Of a stretch of DNA of 64,000 nt, positions 22,673 to 33,100 are shown piece by piece. Positions within the stretch are counted from its first letter, which is position 1; the number at the start of each line of letters is the position of its first letter. The stretch is from Shinisaurus crocodilurus (Eukaryota; Chordata; Lepidosauria; Squamata; Shinisauridae), in the NCBI GenBank assembly GCA_021292165.1, contig CM037878.1:288534971-288598970 (forward strand), written 5' to 3'. Below the pieces are notes generated by a model. It ran no database searches, was not told the origin of the DNA, and saw nothing but the letters and a program-made list of their open reading frames with translations. A program made the position numbers and the translations under genes.

Positions 22673-23520
22673 ACTTACTCGCCCTTTTTCCAAGCTAAAG
22701 AACCCCAAATGTTGTAACCTTGCCTCAGAGTTGCTTCAGCCCGCTGATCATTTAGGTTCTGCGCCTTTTCCAGCTCTACAATATCCTTTCTGAGGGGGCA
22801 GCAACCAGAACTGTACACAGATTTAAGGTGACCGCCACATTGATTTGTATAAAGGCATTATGATGATAATGGCAGCTTTTATTTTCAATCCCTTCCCTTT
22901 CTCATCCCCAGCATGGAATTCGCCCTTTTCACAGCTGCTCCACACTCGGCCATTTTTATCTACCTCTCCGCCACCGAGATCCCTTTCCTGGTCAGTCAAC
23001 GCTAGTTCAGCCTCCCAGCTGCATATATACAAAGTTGGGCTGATTTGCCCCAATGGGCATCACTTTACGCTGGCTTACATTAAGAAGGGAGTGAGCGGAA
23101 GCACGATTTGAAAAACAGAACATGCAACAATATTGTGGCATGTATTTCATTCTTTCGAATCAATACATTTCCTGGACATCTCTTATAGCCCCAGCCTATA
23201 AGGGACAAACAGAAACACTACATATTGAGCCAAAACAATAAATCAAACCCCCAGCATGTTTATTTCAGGCGATGCAGTCTCTTTCTTCCAGGGAATATTC
23301 ATCGCAAAATGCAGCCGCGTGTAAAGGAGGGGCGTTCAAGCGGGGCCCGCACCCGACTGCCTTTGGTTCAGAAGCTTCACACCAACATTGAGTTAAAAAG
23401 AAAGAAGCACCCTTTCACCTGGTTTGAGCGATTCAGCCCATAAGCAAAGCCCAAACACAGCCAGAATCTTTGTCCATCTTTTACAACCTCCAAGGTTATT
23501 GCCTTCAAGACAGCCAAAGA

Positions 23521-23809
23521 CTGGGTTCAGACAACACGATAACCCACACTCAGGGGCTGAGTATGGGTTGTTGTTCAAATGTGGGTTACTGTGTTGTCTG
23601 AACCCAGCCGCGCTAAGAAACCATGACTCGTTAACCACAAACAACCCACGAAGAGAACCCATGCTTTGTTGCTGGGTTGTGAACTGTGCTCTGGTCACCA
23701 TCTCGGCTGGCTTCAGACAACATAATAAGCCACATTTCAACAACAACCCACGGTTCAACGACAACCCACGCTCAATCCCAGTGTGGGTCATCGTGTTTTC
23801 TGAACCCAG
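23521..23809. mobile_element. Foldback MITE, copy 2 (CTGGGTTCA...TGAACCCAG)
   Basis: Same architecture as 1938-2282: foldback 23521-23607, a spacer with AACCACAAACAACCCACGAA, then foldback 23707-23809. Confidence 0.7.
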
Positions 23810-24539
23810 TCAATGGCTGGAGACAAAACATTTTGCCCCCCCAGAAGTTAAAAGACCCTTCGAAGGAGGGAATCATTGCTTCTGGTGTATGCACACAGCC
23901 CCAGTTTCATCTCTGGTAAGACAAGTCTGGTTGGCTTTTGCATGGCTTAAAAACCTATGAAACCTGTTTAGCGAGAGGCAATCCTGAGGGGGGGGAAAGA
24001 AAGAAGTGGAAAGGAAGCCTCTATCCATCCTCTTTAGAATAGCTCTGCCTCTCAGCTCCAGAGGAATCCAACCTCTTAAGGGAAGCGAATGAACTACTAC
24101 CTACCCACAGTTGAAAACCCCGCAGGGGTGGACCTCTCCAGTTACATTTCAGGACTGCTGTGGCACACAAAGAGCCAACTCAAAGGCTGTGGGAGCCTCT
24201 GTTACCAGCTGAAAGGGAATATGAGCTAGCCAGCCCAAAGAGATTACCGGTAGCTCAAGCTATGTGATAAAGGATGCCCAGGTATCGGAGAATGAAACCT
24301 TCCCGGCCAAGGCCGCAGGAATGTCGAAGGCAGGAAACAGGCTGGAGACACAGATCAGATCTGGGGTAAAATGGCATCCATTGTTTATGTAGGCGACTGT
24401 CATGAAATGTATCATAGGAGTGCTATTATTGGAGCTCGAGCCTGCATTTAGAAGACCTTTTCTCTAGCTCCAGATGTCATGAGGTGGGAAATGGATGTAC
24501 AAGGCTTTTCAGCACTTCAGTTTAAAAAAATAAATAAAT
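23810..24539. other. Unassigned stretch
   Basis: No repeat or exon recognised. One CCGGTA and several TGAAACC words appear, but no inverted ends or tandem structure. Confidence 0.35.
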
Positions 24540-24732
24540 GTGTTTTTTAGACCTTTGCACTGCCGCTGGCTTTTATCTTGGTTCGTATTTTGGTTTTATT
24601 CTGTTTTAAACCTATGACTTTATATGATGTTTTACTACGTTATTGTATTTTACGGTTTTAAGCGTTGCCTTTTAAACTGCCCAGAGAGCTTCGGCTAACG
24701 GGCAATATAGAAATGTACTCAATAAATAAGCT
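24540..24732 (+). repeat. L2-type 3' tail fragment
   Basis: Shares CTGCCGCTGGCTTTTATCTT and GCCCAGAGAGCTTCGGCTAA with 5395-5580 and 4378-4975. Ends CAATAAATAAG. Confidence 0.6.
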
Positions 24733-24784
24733 TTCTGAGGGTCAAAACAAGATGCAACGTTGTTTGCAAGCTTCCCCGTTCAGA

Positions 24785-24870
24785 GACAGCCAGTGTGCTG
24801 GGCTCAGACGGCGGAGGCCTGAGTTCAAATCTCCATCCAACGCTGAAACTCACTGGACTGATGCTCGGCC
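24785..24870 (+). repeat. tRNA-like SINE fragment
   Basis: AGCCAGTGTGCTGGGCTCAG is followed by the B-box-like GAGTTCAAATCTCC and CTGAAACTCACTGGACTGA. It is a diverged MIR-like head. Confidence 0.5.
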
Positions 24871-25124
24871 AGGTGCTGGCCACGGCTCGCTTGAACAACT
24901 GAGCGAGCAGACAGCGGCGGTTGCCACTGCTGCTTCTCGCTGCCGTCACAGAGAGTGCCCGCAGGCGGGCAAGCGGCCATGGCGGCAGGGAGGAGAAGTG
25001 ACAACTGCCACCGCCTGCTTGCCCACCCCAGCCCCAAGAGTGGGGAGGGGGTGTGTGTGGGTGTGTGTTCTGTCCCTCTTTGCCTTTACCCGAGAGAGAG
25101 GGTGGGCAAGCGAAGGGGAGACGC

Positions 25125-25670
25125 GAGGAAAGGTCGCAGCAGCTGGGACTGTTGAGCTTAGAAAAAAGGCGAGTGAGGGGAGACGTGTGATAGAGGTGTA
25201 CAAAATTACGCACGGTGCGGAGGAAGTGGACGGGGAGACATTTTTTTTTCTCCCCCTCTCATAATACTAGAACCCAAAGGGGGTCACAACCCCAGGAAGC
25301 TGGTTGGTGGGAGATTCGGGACAGATCAAAGGAAGGACTTCCTCACACAGCACAGAGTTAAACTGTGGAACTCACTTCCACAGGATGTGGTGACACGGCC
25401 ACCAGTTTGGAGGCCTTTGGGGATCGGGCAAATACATGGGAGGAGAAGGCTACCCATGGCTACCAGTCCTGATGGTTATATCTGCTTCCGGCAGTAGCAG
25501 AGGCAGTACGCCTATGTTCACCAGCTGCTGGGGAACATGGGCGGGAGGGTGCTGTTGCACTCATGTCCTGCTTGTGGGCAGCTGTTTGGCCACTGTGGGA
25601 ACAGAAGGCTGGACGAGACGGGCCCTCGGCCTGATCCAGCAGGGCTCTTCGGATGTTCTTACGCAGCAAC
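25125..25670 (+). mobile_element. CR1/L3-like LINE, 3' end
   Basis: The plus strand begins in the RT C-terminus (frame remnants LFSLEKRR-like and VIEVYKI). GGAACTCACTTCCACAGGATG and the 3' UTR follow, ending GGCTCTTCGGATGTTCTTAC. Confidence 0.8.
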
Positions 25671-26446
25671 CGCACCCTCACTCGCTCGCCTCTCCCTCTT
25701 TGCGGCAGTTTGGACTGGAGTCTCGGGGGGAGCCCCGCCTTTTCCACCCCTGTCGAGGACAGGAAGGAAGGAGGGTGAGCCGGTGGCAACGGCAAGGGCA
25801 ACAGGGCCCCGCTGGGGCCTTCGGCAACGGGCCCTCAGCAAGGGCCTCGACGAGTGCCCAGCCGTGCCGACCTCCGACAACAGCCTTGACTAGAGGCAAG
25901 AGGCGCGCGCAGCTGCCAAGACATCCTTTTTGGGATGGTGCAGAAGAGGAGGAAGGAGGGGGTTGACACACCCGCCGTCACAAAGCAGGCAGAACTGAGA
26001 AATATGCATCGGGGAAGCGAGCCGACTAGCAGTTGCCAAGCCATTAGCATTTTTTTTACACAGCTTCGCAGCGTCAAATCATTCCAGCCAGAGCCAGTGC
26101 CGCACACGCCGCTATAAACGGGAGCTGCACACCACGGACAGACCGCATCGACCCGCCGCCCGCAAAAGGCGTTCAAGCTGTGTGCCGGGACGTTCTCCTA
26201 GGAAGGAAGAGGGATTTTGTTTGCGAGACTCCTCTGGGCTTGAAGCCCGGAGCGTAAAGACCTCCACTGGCATGTTCTCTCACACGGACGTTACAGGAGA
26301 CCTCTCTAGAACGGGGGACGTTACGGGGGACCCCTCTAAAACATGTAGTGATGGCCACCAATTTGGAGGGCTTTAAAAGGGGATTGGACAAATTCCTGGA
26401 GGAGGAGGAGAAGGCCATCAATGGCTACTAGTCCTACTTGGCTACA

Positions 26447-26825
26447 TTTATTTATTTATTTAATATATTTATTTACCGCCCATCAGCCCAAAGGCTCCCT
26501 GGGCGGTTGACAGAAAAACAGGATAAAAACAATCTTAAAACCAAAAATATCAGTAAAATAGAAATGCAAATACAATATAATACAAAACAATAAAGCAAAG
26601 CAGCCAGACGAATCAGACCGGAGGGAGGTACAGCAGTGATAATAAAAATGGGAATAAAAATCTAACCATTAAAATATTGGGTAAATAAAAAGGTCTTCAC
26701 CTGGCGCCTGAAGGAATAAAGGGTAGGCGCCAGGCGCACCTCCTTGGGGAGTTAATTCCAGAGATGGGGGTGCCACAACTGAGAAGGCCCTTCCCCTAGT
26801 AGCCACCCTCCTAGCCTCTTTTGCC
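26447..26825 (-). mobile_element. L2-clade LINE inserted in CR1
   Basis: (TTTA)n, ACCGCCCATCAGCCCAAAGG and GAAGGCCCTTCCCCTAGTAG mark a minus-strand L2 3' region. Confidence 0.75.
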
Positions 26826-26976
26826 AGAGGCAGTCTGCCTGTGTACACCAGTTGCTGGGGAACATGGGCGGGAGGGTGTTGTTGCACTCATGTCCTGCTT
26901 GTGGGATCCCGTGGGCGGCTGGGTTGGCCACCCTGTGAACAGAATGCTGGACTAGATGGGCCCTTGGTCTGACTAA

Positions 26977-27110
26977 ATTTTGTATTGGATCTTCATGCTG
27001 TTTTTATTGTATTTGTACTGTACATTTTATTGTTTTGTATAAATTGTTGTTAACCGCCCAGAGAGCTTTGGCTATATGGGGCGGTGTATAAATGAAAAAT
27101 GAATAAAGGC
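26977..27110 (+). repeat. L2-type 3' tail inserted in CR1
   Basis: TTTTATTGTATTTGTACTGT, AACCGCCCAGAGAGCTTTGG and the end GAATAAA lie exactly between two continuous CR1 blocks. Confidence 0.7.
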
Positions 27111-27375
27111 AATCCTGCAGGGCTCTTCTTATGTTCTTATCTAGTGATACAAAACGTCTCCATTCCCCCGGGTGACCCCCTGCTCCCACTCTGTTTCCTC
27201 GGGCACCACTTACAAAGGAAACTCAAGAGCATCACTGGGCGCCACGCCTGTTAGCAGAGGGTAGTGAGAGGGAGCAAGGTGTGGGGCCCCACTGTGCACG
27301 GCAGGAGGCTGCAGCCAGGCATCTCCCATAATGCCTCATTCTCGCCACACCTACAGGCTCACTGAGCGGCGCCGG

Positions 27376-27914
27376 TGTGGCAAAGATCGCCAAGGGCTTC
27401 ACCTTCAGTCTGCCCCAGCAACTTGTCCGTTAAATCACAGTGTGTTGCTGTGGAGCTCACAGCGTCTTGGAACACTGATAAGCTGTAGAGATGCTGTTTT
27501 TGCCCTGCGCAACAAACTGCAGGACAAGCAGAATAGTTCAGATGATGGCTAGGCAGAAATGTATCCACACTACTCAGGGACACAGTGCGCATGCCCGCTT
27601 GCAAAGGACTGTTATCTTCGCATGGTTGGTGTACACTGCGCATGTCCAGCGTAGAGCCAAAAGGCGTTAGCTCTATTGTTCTGAGATCTTAGCAGCATCT
27701 GCACATGCGTGACTTATAAAACCTGGATTCCTTAAAAGTAGGACGCTTGCGCATATTCGGGGCTCACTCCATTTTTGTTTGGAGCTGGGACATCATGCAG
27801 CTGCATTATCTGATTGAATAAAGCTTTGTTCTTAAACTTCTTTACCTGCGTTTGGCTGATGGATTGACCTAATCGGCTAGACTCGAACCCAGGGCTACTT
27901 GAGCCCTTAACACA
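27376..27914 (+). repeat. ERV 5' LTR
   Basis: TGTGGCAAAG...TTAACACA, 539 bp. TATAAA at 27715-27720 and AATAAA at 27817-27822 mark the U3 and R regions. Confidence 0.93.
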
Positions 27915-27918
27915 ATTC

Positions 27919-27936
27919 TGGCGAGCCAGCCAGGAG
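27919..27936 (+). promoter_or_regulatory. ERV primer binding site, tRNA-Arg
   Basis: TGGCGAGCCAGCCAGGAG is 18/18 complementary to the 3' end of vertebrate tRNA-Arg(ACG) as I know it. It lies 4 nt after the LTR. Confidence 0.88.
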
Positions 27937-28147
27937 CAGTCTAGCTCGGCGTTCTGGTGACAGCCCTTTTCTGACTATGCCCCAGCGCGCACCAGGTGAG
28001 TTCACCTAAAGGGGACTTAAGAGGGAAGTGGTTGTACCCAGAACCCCGAGAAGGACTGGTCATAAAGACAGGTAACGAAGTCCTGGTTTCTGGTAGGTAC
28101 CTGAGGGGTAGACGTGTGAACGGAGCTCTGGTTCAGGGTCCGCAAAA

Positions 28148-28264
28148 AGCTTCAGATAAAGCCTAGTGACCTAGGTGCTGAACAAACAAAGCTTCGGATA
28201 AAGCCTAGTGACCTAGGTGCTGAACAAAAAACGTCAGATAAAGCCCAGTGACCTAGGTGCTGAC
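28148..28264 (+). repeat. Three tandem ~41-bp repeats in the ERV leader
   Basis: Units start at 28148, 28190 and 28230. Each contains GATAAAGCC(T/C)AGTGACCTAG and GTGCTGA. The last unit abuts the gag start codon. Confidence 0.9.
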
Positions 28265-28265
28265 T

Positions 28266-29600
28266 ATGGGAAGCGGATCAAACATTCCTAAGGGGACGCT
28301 CTTGGGGATTGTGCTCCAGAATCTTACCTCTCTGCCCACCAGTGCAGGACTATCAAAGAGGTGCCTCAAAACTGTGTGCACAGAAGATTGGCCATCTTTA
28401 GGAGGCCACACATGGCCAAAATTGGGTTCATCACGGGACAAGCAGATTTTAAGAGACCTCCGATTCGCCTTGGAGGAAAAATCCCCCGGTCAAATGGATT
28501 ACTGGTATGCGTGGACAGACGTGGGTTACCAAACTTGTCACATTTGACAAAAATGAGCTGGGCGGGGCAGTGGGGCCCTCGGCTCCATTGCCTAGTTTGC
28601 CCTTATATGCTCCCTGTCTGAAACCAGATTTGGGCCAACAACCTGACTCTGGCCCCGGACAGGGATTATATCCTTTAATGACTGACCCACATCACCCCAG
28701 TGTATGTTCCACCCGCTCCCAATTCACCTCCAGGAACAGCGGGTACCGTAGTGAATCAACCCCATCATGAATATGTTTCCCTTGGTTCACATGAGCTCAT
28801 GTTATGGCAGTCAAACACCGGACCTCACAGAGGATCTGGACCGCTTTCTCCAGCGGGTGCGCGCACAGTGTTTCGTTCCCATAGGCCAGATTGGGCAGAC
28901 ACGCTTGCTATTTTAGAAGCCCCTTTTGTGTCCAGATCAGTATGCCAAATTGAAACAATTGGTGGCTGAGGCCATGGCTCAGAACCCAATTGGAACTCAG
29001 CAACAGTTTCCCGTAATTGATCCAAATTGGAATTTGTGAACTGTTGCTGGAAGAACTAATAAGGACACCTTGTGTGGCGTAATTCTGACCTGCCTGGAGC
29101 ATATGGGACAAAAACAAGCAAACAAACAAAAACCAGTAAATTGGGCAAAGGTGAAGGAGTGTCTCCAATTGCCCACGGAGTCTCCAAGCCAATTCTTGTA
29201 TCGCTTGAAACAGCAGATCTGTCTGTTTGGAGGGTTAGATCATTCTGAGGCTCCTGCCAATGAGGCTCTGGCTGTGTCTTTATTGGTAGAACATGCTCAG
29301 AAGGATGTAAAAGAGTATTTTTAAAAGCATGCACCGGGCTGGCAGGGTAAGGCTTTGAATGAAGTTCTTGTTGTGGCTAGTCATGTGTTTAACTAGAGAT
29401 GAGGAAGAGAGAAAGCGAGAGAAGAAAGAGGCAGAAGAACAGGCAAAGATGTTAGGTTTGTGGGACGAAGTGTTGGACAAGGTGACAGAGGAAGTGAAGG
29501 TGGTTTAGGAAAAAATCAATGTGTGTATTGTAGGGAAGAGGGAAAAGGGGAACCCCCTCAAGGGAACCCCACCTTGTGGAAACTGAGAACTGAAAAGCCT
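28266..29600 (+). pseudogene. gag: ERV gag remnant
   Basis: It starts ATG-GGA, so the predicted product has Gly2 as a myristoylation site. The first frame (28266-28547) resembles gammaretroviral matrix, with an EDWPSLGG-type block. The next frame (28507-28770) is Pro-rich and keeps a PSAP late-domain motif at 28576-28587. The frame 29070-29324 matches the capsid C-terminal region (ESPSQFLYRL). A Gly/Arg-rich part with a lone C-x2-C near 29520 is a damaged nucleocapsid knuckle. At least three frame changes and several stops break the gene. Confidence 0.85.
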
Positions 29601-29855
29601 TTTTTAAAAATTTAAAAATCGATGGGCAAATTTTTCCATGTCTAATTGACACAGGGGCAAGTCTCTCTATGGTGTGTTCAGAAAATTTGCCTCATTCTAA
29701 AAACACACGGAGAGAATCATGGGAATTGAAGGGAAGCCAAAATGGCAGCCACTTAGTCAAGAGGTGCCTGTTAAAATCGGCCCCTTGACGACAGAACACC
29801 AGTTTGTGTTGATGAAAAACAGCCCAGTGAATTTGCTAGGCCGCAACCTGCTCTG
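29600..29855 (+). pseudogene. pro: ERV protease remnant
   Basis: The aspartic protease active site D-T-G is intact at 29648-29656 within LIDTGAS. The flap region is frame-shifted. The C-terminal LLGRNLL motif appears in another frame near 29840, followed by TGA. Confidence 0.85.
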
Positions 29856-29859
29856 AAAA

Positions 29860-30425
29860 TTGCATGCAACCATTCAGTGTCATCCGGATGGAATTTGGGT
29901 CTCTATGCCGTCTACCGGCCTCCTGGGTTTTGCCGGTGCCCTTGAAGCTCCAGAATTAGGCGAAAGCTCAGACCAAGTGTTGGATCAGCTACCGGTCCAG
30001 TACTGGGCAGAGAGCTCAGGAGAAGTTGGGCTCCTAAAGTCTGCTTCTCCAGTACAAATTAAGGTCAAAGAGGAGATGCTGCTGCCCCCTAGGGTAAAAC
30101 AAGACCCGATTCCCAGGGAGGCTGTCGAACCCATAGAAGTGCAAATCAAACAACTGAAAAAACCAAGGTGTGTTAGTTGAATGTGTTTCTACTTGTAACA
30201 CCCCCATTATGGCTGGGGGGGGGGGAGGAAGTCCCTTTGAATAACCTTGATCAGGTTTTGTTTGTAGATAGATCACCAGTCCCCACATTGTTTTGGAGGC
30301 TGGCTAGTGACTTGGCTACTGGACAATCGGCTACTACGGTATTTACACTGACTCTCTTGGGCTTAGCCTCCTTAGGTAAATAAAGCAGCCCTTTGGCTGT
30401 CTGCCTTTTAGATGTTTGTAGTATA
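29860..30425 (+). pseudogene. pol: ERV pol, start of RT and RNase H-like trace
   Basis: The frame 29860-30180 covers the RT N-terminus (VGLLKSA, then VKQDPIP). It ends in a stop, and the continuation is in another frame to about 30230. No YXDD catalytic box follows. A VLFVD motif at about 30255 may be the first RNase H motif, which would mean that most of the RT is deleted. Confidence 0.7.
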
Positions 30426-30441
30426 TTAAAAAAAAAAAAAA

Positions 30442-31120
30442 GGCGCTACAACTGTGCAAGTTTGCTTTGCTGCATTTAACATCTGAGGCGGCCGAGGCGG
30501 GGATGTGTGCCCGATCCCCGTTGGGCGCTCATCGGGTCCCAGATATTGGGTGAGCTCGGGATTTCCTCCGTGTGGCCCAGCAATGTTGTCATGCCTGTTG
30601 TGTTTGCCGGGCCCACGGTACGGGCGGGCCTGCGGGGACGGGGAGGGCAGCGGCTTCCTCTTTCTTTTCCGTTGCGGGGCAGGCGGTGGCGGCTTCCCTG
30701 GGATTCGGGAAGACTGGGGCTCACTGGTGGGATCCAGGTTCCCTAGTGAGAATTGTGGTTGTTTTTGTTGTTTGCTAGATATATATTTTTGCAAGTTGTT
30801 TAGGCTGGCGAGTGTGAAGGGTAGCTTTCTTGTTGTTGGAGGTTGTGGTTTGGTCACTCTAAACCAGTGTTCTCCAACCTTGGGTACGCTGGCTGGGGCA
30901 TGCTGGGAGTTGTAGGCCAAAAACATCTGGGGACCCAAGGTTGGAGAACACTGCTCTAAACAATAAGAGCGACTTCTCTGGAAATGCCAGGATGCCTTTT
31001 ACCATACAGAAATGTTTGAGTGCCTTCTGCATGGACATGTCGCCTTGTGTGCGGTTCTCTCTCTGCTTTCGGTCCTCTGGCAGAAATTTGAACACCCACT
31101 ATTAAAAAAAAAAAAAAAAA
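30442..31120 (+). mobile_element. Unidentified poly-A retrosequence inside the ERV
   Basis: Sequence unlike the ERV lies between A14 (30428-30441) and A17 (31104-31120), both preceded by ATT. Its first 300 bp are GC-rich, like a 5' UTR. It could be a processed transcript or an L1-type 5' end. It contains a family A MITE. Confidence 0.5.
30865..30953. mobile_element. Palindromic hAT MITE, family A, copy 7
   Basis: Left arm shortened after CCTTGGGT, right arm complete. Exact TSD CTCTAAAC at 30857-30864 and 30954-30961. Confidence 0.92.
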
Positions 31121-31829
31121 TACAACCAAGAGTGTATGTAGTGAAGGATATATTTTGGGTTTCTCACCTAACAAGATGTGTAGATAACTGAAAGGTACTC
31201 CAAGGTGTTGTAGTCATGAAGACCCCCAAATGGTATGTGTATTGAATGGGCTCTACCGGAAGAATGGCGAGGAGGTTATTAAGGTTCAACAGGTAAAGAG
31301 TGAACTTTCCCAGTGTTCAAAAGCCAAGATAGTTTCTGGGAGCAACGCCAAAGCCTTATGGCCTTCAGCTTTCTTCAAAAGAACACCAAAGACAATTGCC
31401 TTAAAGCTGTTCTCTCCAATTACATTCCTTAGATAAGGGTTTCTTTCCCTGTAAGAACTGAAGCAACTTCGCCTGCCCCCCTTGTCTCTCAAGAAGGGGG
31501 TCAGTGTGTGGCTAACTAACAGCCTCTGAAACAAAGAGAAAGAAAGAGCAAATGGTTGCAGCCTCATGAGAAAATTGTTGTTCTCGCATGAATCTGTATG
31601 AAAAATGTGTTCAAATACCTACAGATATTGTATTAAGCTTCCAGACATAAAAGCATTGACCCCCCCCCTCTACAATGTAAAGCTGTGACTGTAACTAACT
31701 GTGTTGTGTTTCATTTTTTTTCTCCTTGAATTAGTCCAAATGTGTTTTTACCAGTTGAACATTTGCAAAGGTGTCCCCAAGAAGATGCTGCTCTTGGCTG
31801 ACTGCCCTGGAACACCAATATGATACTGC
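31121..31829 (+). other. ERV interior, unassigned
   Basis: Between the two insertions. Frames are short and broken, and no integrase zinc finger or DDE motif could be recognised. A poly-C run is at 31660-31668. Confidence 0.4.
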
Positions 31830-32334
31830 CAGGGATGGGGACTCGGACTCAAGGACTCGACTCGTGAGTCGGACTGAGTCCCCCCTCTGCCTCAAGTCTG
31901 ACTCGAGTCCCAATATTTTTAATGGGATTCGAGACTCGACTTGGGACTCGAGACCAAGGACTCGTCAACATCCCTGAAGCTGTGCCAGAAGGAGTGGAGA
32001 GGAGCGCGATCGCCGGCATAGATCAAGTTCAACAGGCCTCTGCCTGCCTGCTTTGGGTTTCCCTGCCTCCTCTGCCTGCCTGGTTATTTTTGGGTTTGTC
32101 TGCCTGGTCTGTTCATGCCAAAATCAGTTGCAGAGTTTTGAAATAAAAAGGCACACTTGTTTAAGCCACACATCTGAAGTAGCCTTATTTTGTTGGGAAA
32201 ACCCCCCATTGATTTTAATAGGGACTCGGGAGTCACCATTTTGGACCAAGGACTCGGACTTGGACTTGAGACTCGGGTCCAAAGACTCGTGACTCGACTC
32301 GTGACTCGAGACCAAGGACTCTTCAACATCGCTG
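31830..32334. mobile_element. hAT element with GACTCG-rich ends, inside the ERV
   Basis: Ends CAGGGATGGGGACTCGG / CAACATCGCTG. TSD GATACTGC (31822-31829) versus GATCCTGC (32335-32342), 7 of 8. A second complete right end (CAACATCCCTG, 31966-31976) lies inside, so 31830-31976 looks like a self-contained foldback. About 230 bp of other DNA and a second GACTCG module follow. Confidence 0.88.
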
Positions 32335-33100
32335 GATCCTGCAAGGGAGGAGACCCTTTCCTCCCCTCAGGTTCACCTGCTCGCAGGATCCCCCCTCTTC
32401 CTTGAGACAATGGGCCGCATTACAGGATTGTACTCCAGATCCTGAAAAAGATTTTGAGCATCTGCTGGTTGCAAATTATACCTTAACAGCCTATGGCGCA
32501 ACCAGAATGGCCAACTGGTGGCGGACGGCTCAGGCTTTGCTACCCTACCTTGCTCGTTTGGCGCATGGCCAGGCCCAGGCGAGCAAAGGGGGGGATGGGT
32601 TTGCCCCACCCTTGAGCACATTTGATCAACATTATTGTCAAAATTGTATTGTTTTGTATGTGCAAATAGATTTTTCTGTGCCCATCATCCACATCAGCAA
32701 GGAAAGTAGAAAGACACAATAATTTCTTCACCTACTATTAAACTGACCATCTCCATCTTAGGGATGATATGTTGCTCAATTATTTTAAAAAGTTATTTAC
32801 CACGATGAAGAGATATTGTTCACAGGTTGCCAGCGCTCTCCCAGAACCTCCAAATGTTCCTATACTCAACCTGCAACCCGGCGATGGGATGTACGAAAAA
32901 GTCCGTCAGAGAAAGACAGCTTTGGAGCAGAGGTGGAAGGGGCCTTTCCAAATTTTGCCTATCACAAACAGCTCAAGTGTGAAGGCCATTCCTCCTAGAT
33001 CTATGCATCATACTGCAAGAAATCAGTTCTGGTAGACACCTCACGACCAACAATGCCGGTGACAGTTCCACCTACCAAATTAAAAAGTCACACGGGGGGT
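32335..33100 (+). pseudogene. pol: ERV pol, integrase C-terminal domain
   Basis: The frame 32769-33035 contains the gammaretroviral integrase C-terminal pattern (LQPGD... and QRWKGPFQI). The stretch 32402-32722 upstream is open but unassigned. The zinc finger and catalytic core of the integrase are not visible. Confidence 0.75.

Larger units (their letters stand above)
21915..23085 (-). mobile_element. CR1/L3-like LINE, RT C-terminus to 3' end, interrupted
   Basis: The minus-strand remains of the RT C-terminal domain (ELALTDQERDLGG at about 22950-23000 and MPLYKSM near 22835) are followed by the 3' UTR, which ends at 21915. The frame has stops and indels. A palindromic MITE (22391-22672) splits the element, and that MITE is itself split by another hAT. 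Confidence 0.85.
26336..27140 (+). mobile_element. CR1/L3-like LINE, twice interrupted by L2 sequences
   Basis: The CR1 pieces are 26336-26446 (GTAGTGATGGCCACCAATTT), 26826-26976 (CCAGTTGCTGGGGAACATGG, then CTGGACTAGATGGGCCCTTG) and 27111-27140 (GGCTCTTCTTATGTTCTTAT). Together they rebuild one 3' end. An L2 minus copy and an L2-type tail sit between them. Confidence 0.8.

Noticed and set aside
28148..28264. CRISPR-like repeat array
   Set aside because: Three contiguous tandem units without spacers, inside a retroviral leader in a vertebrate genome.
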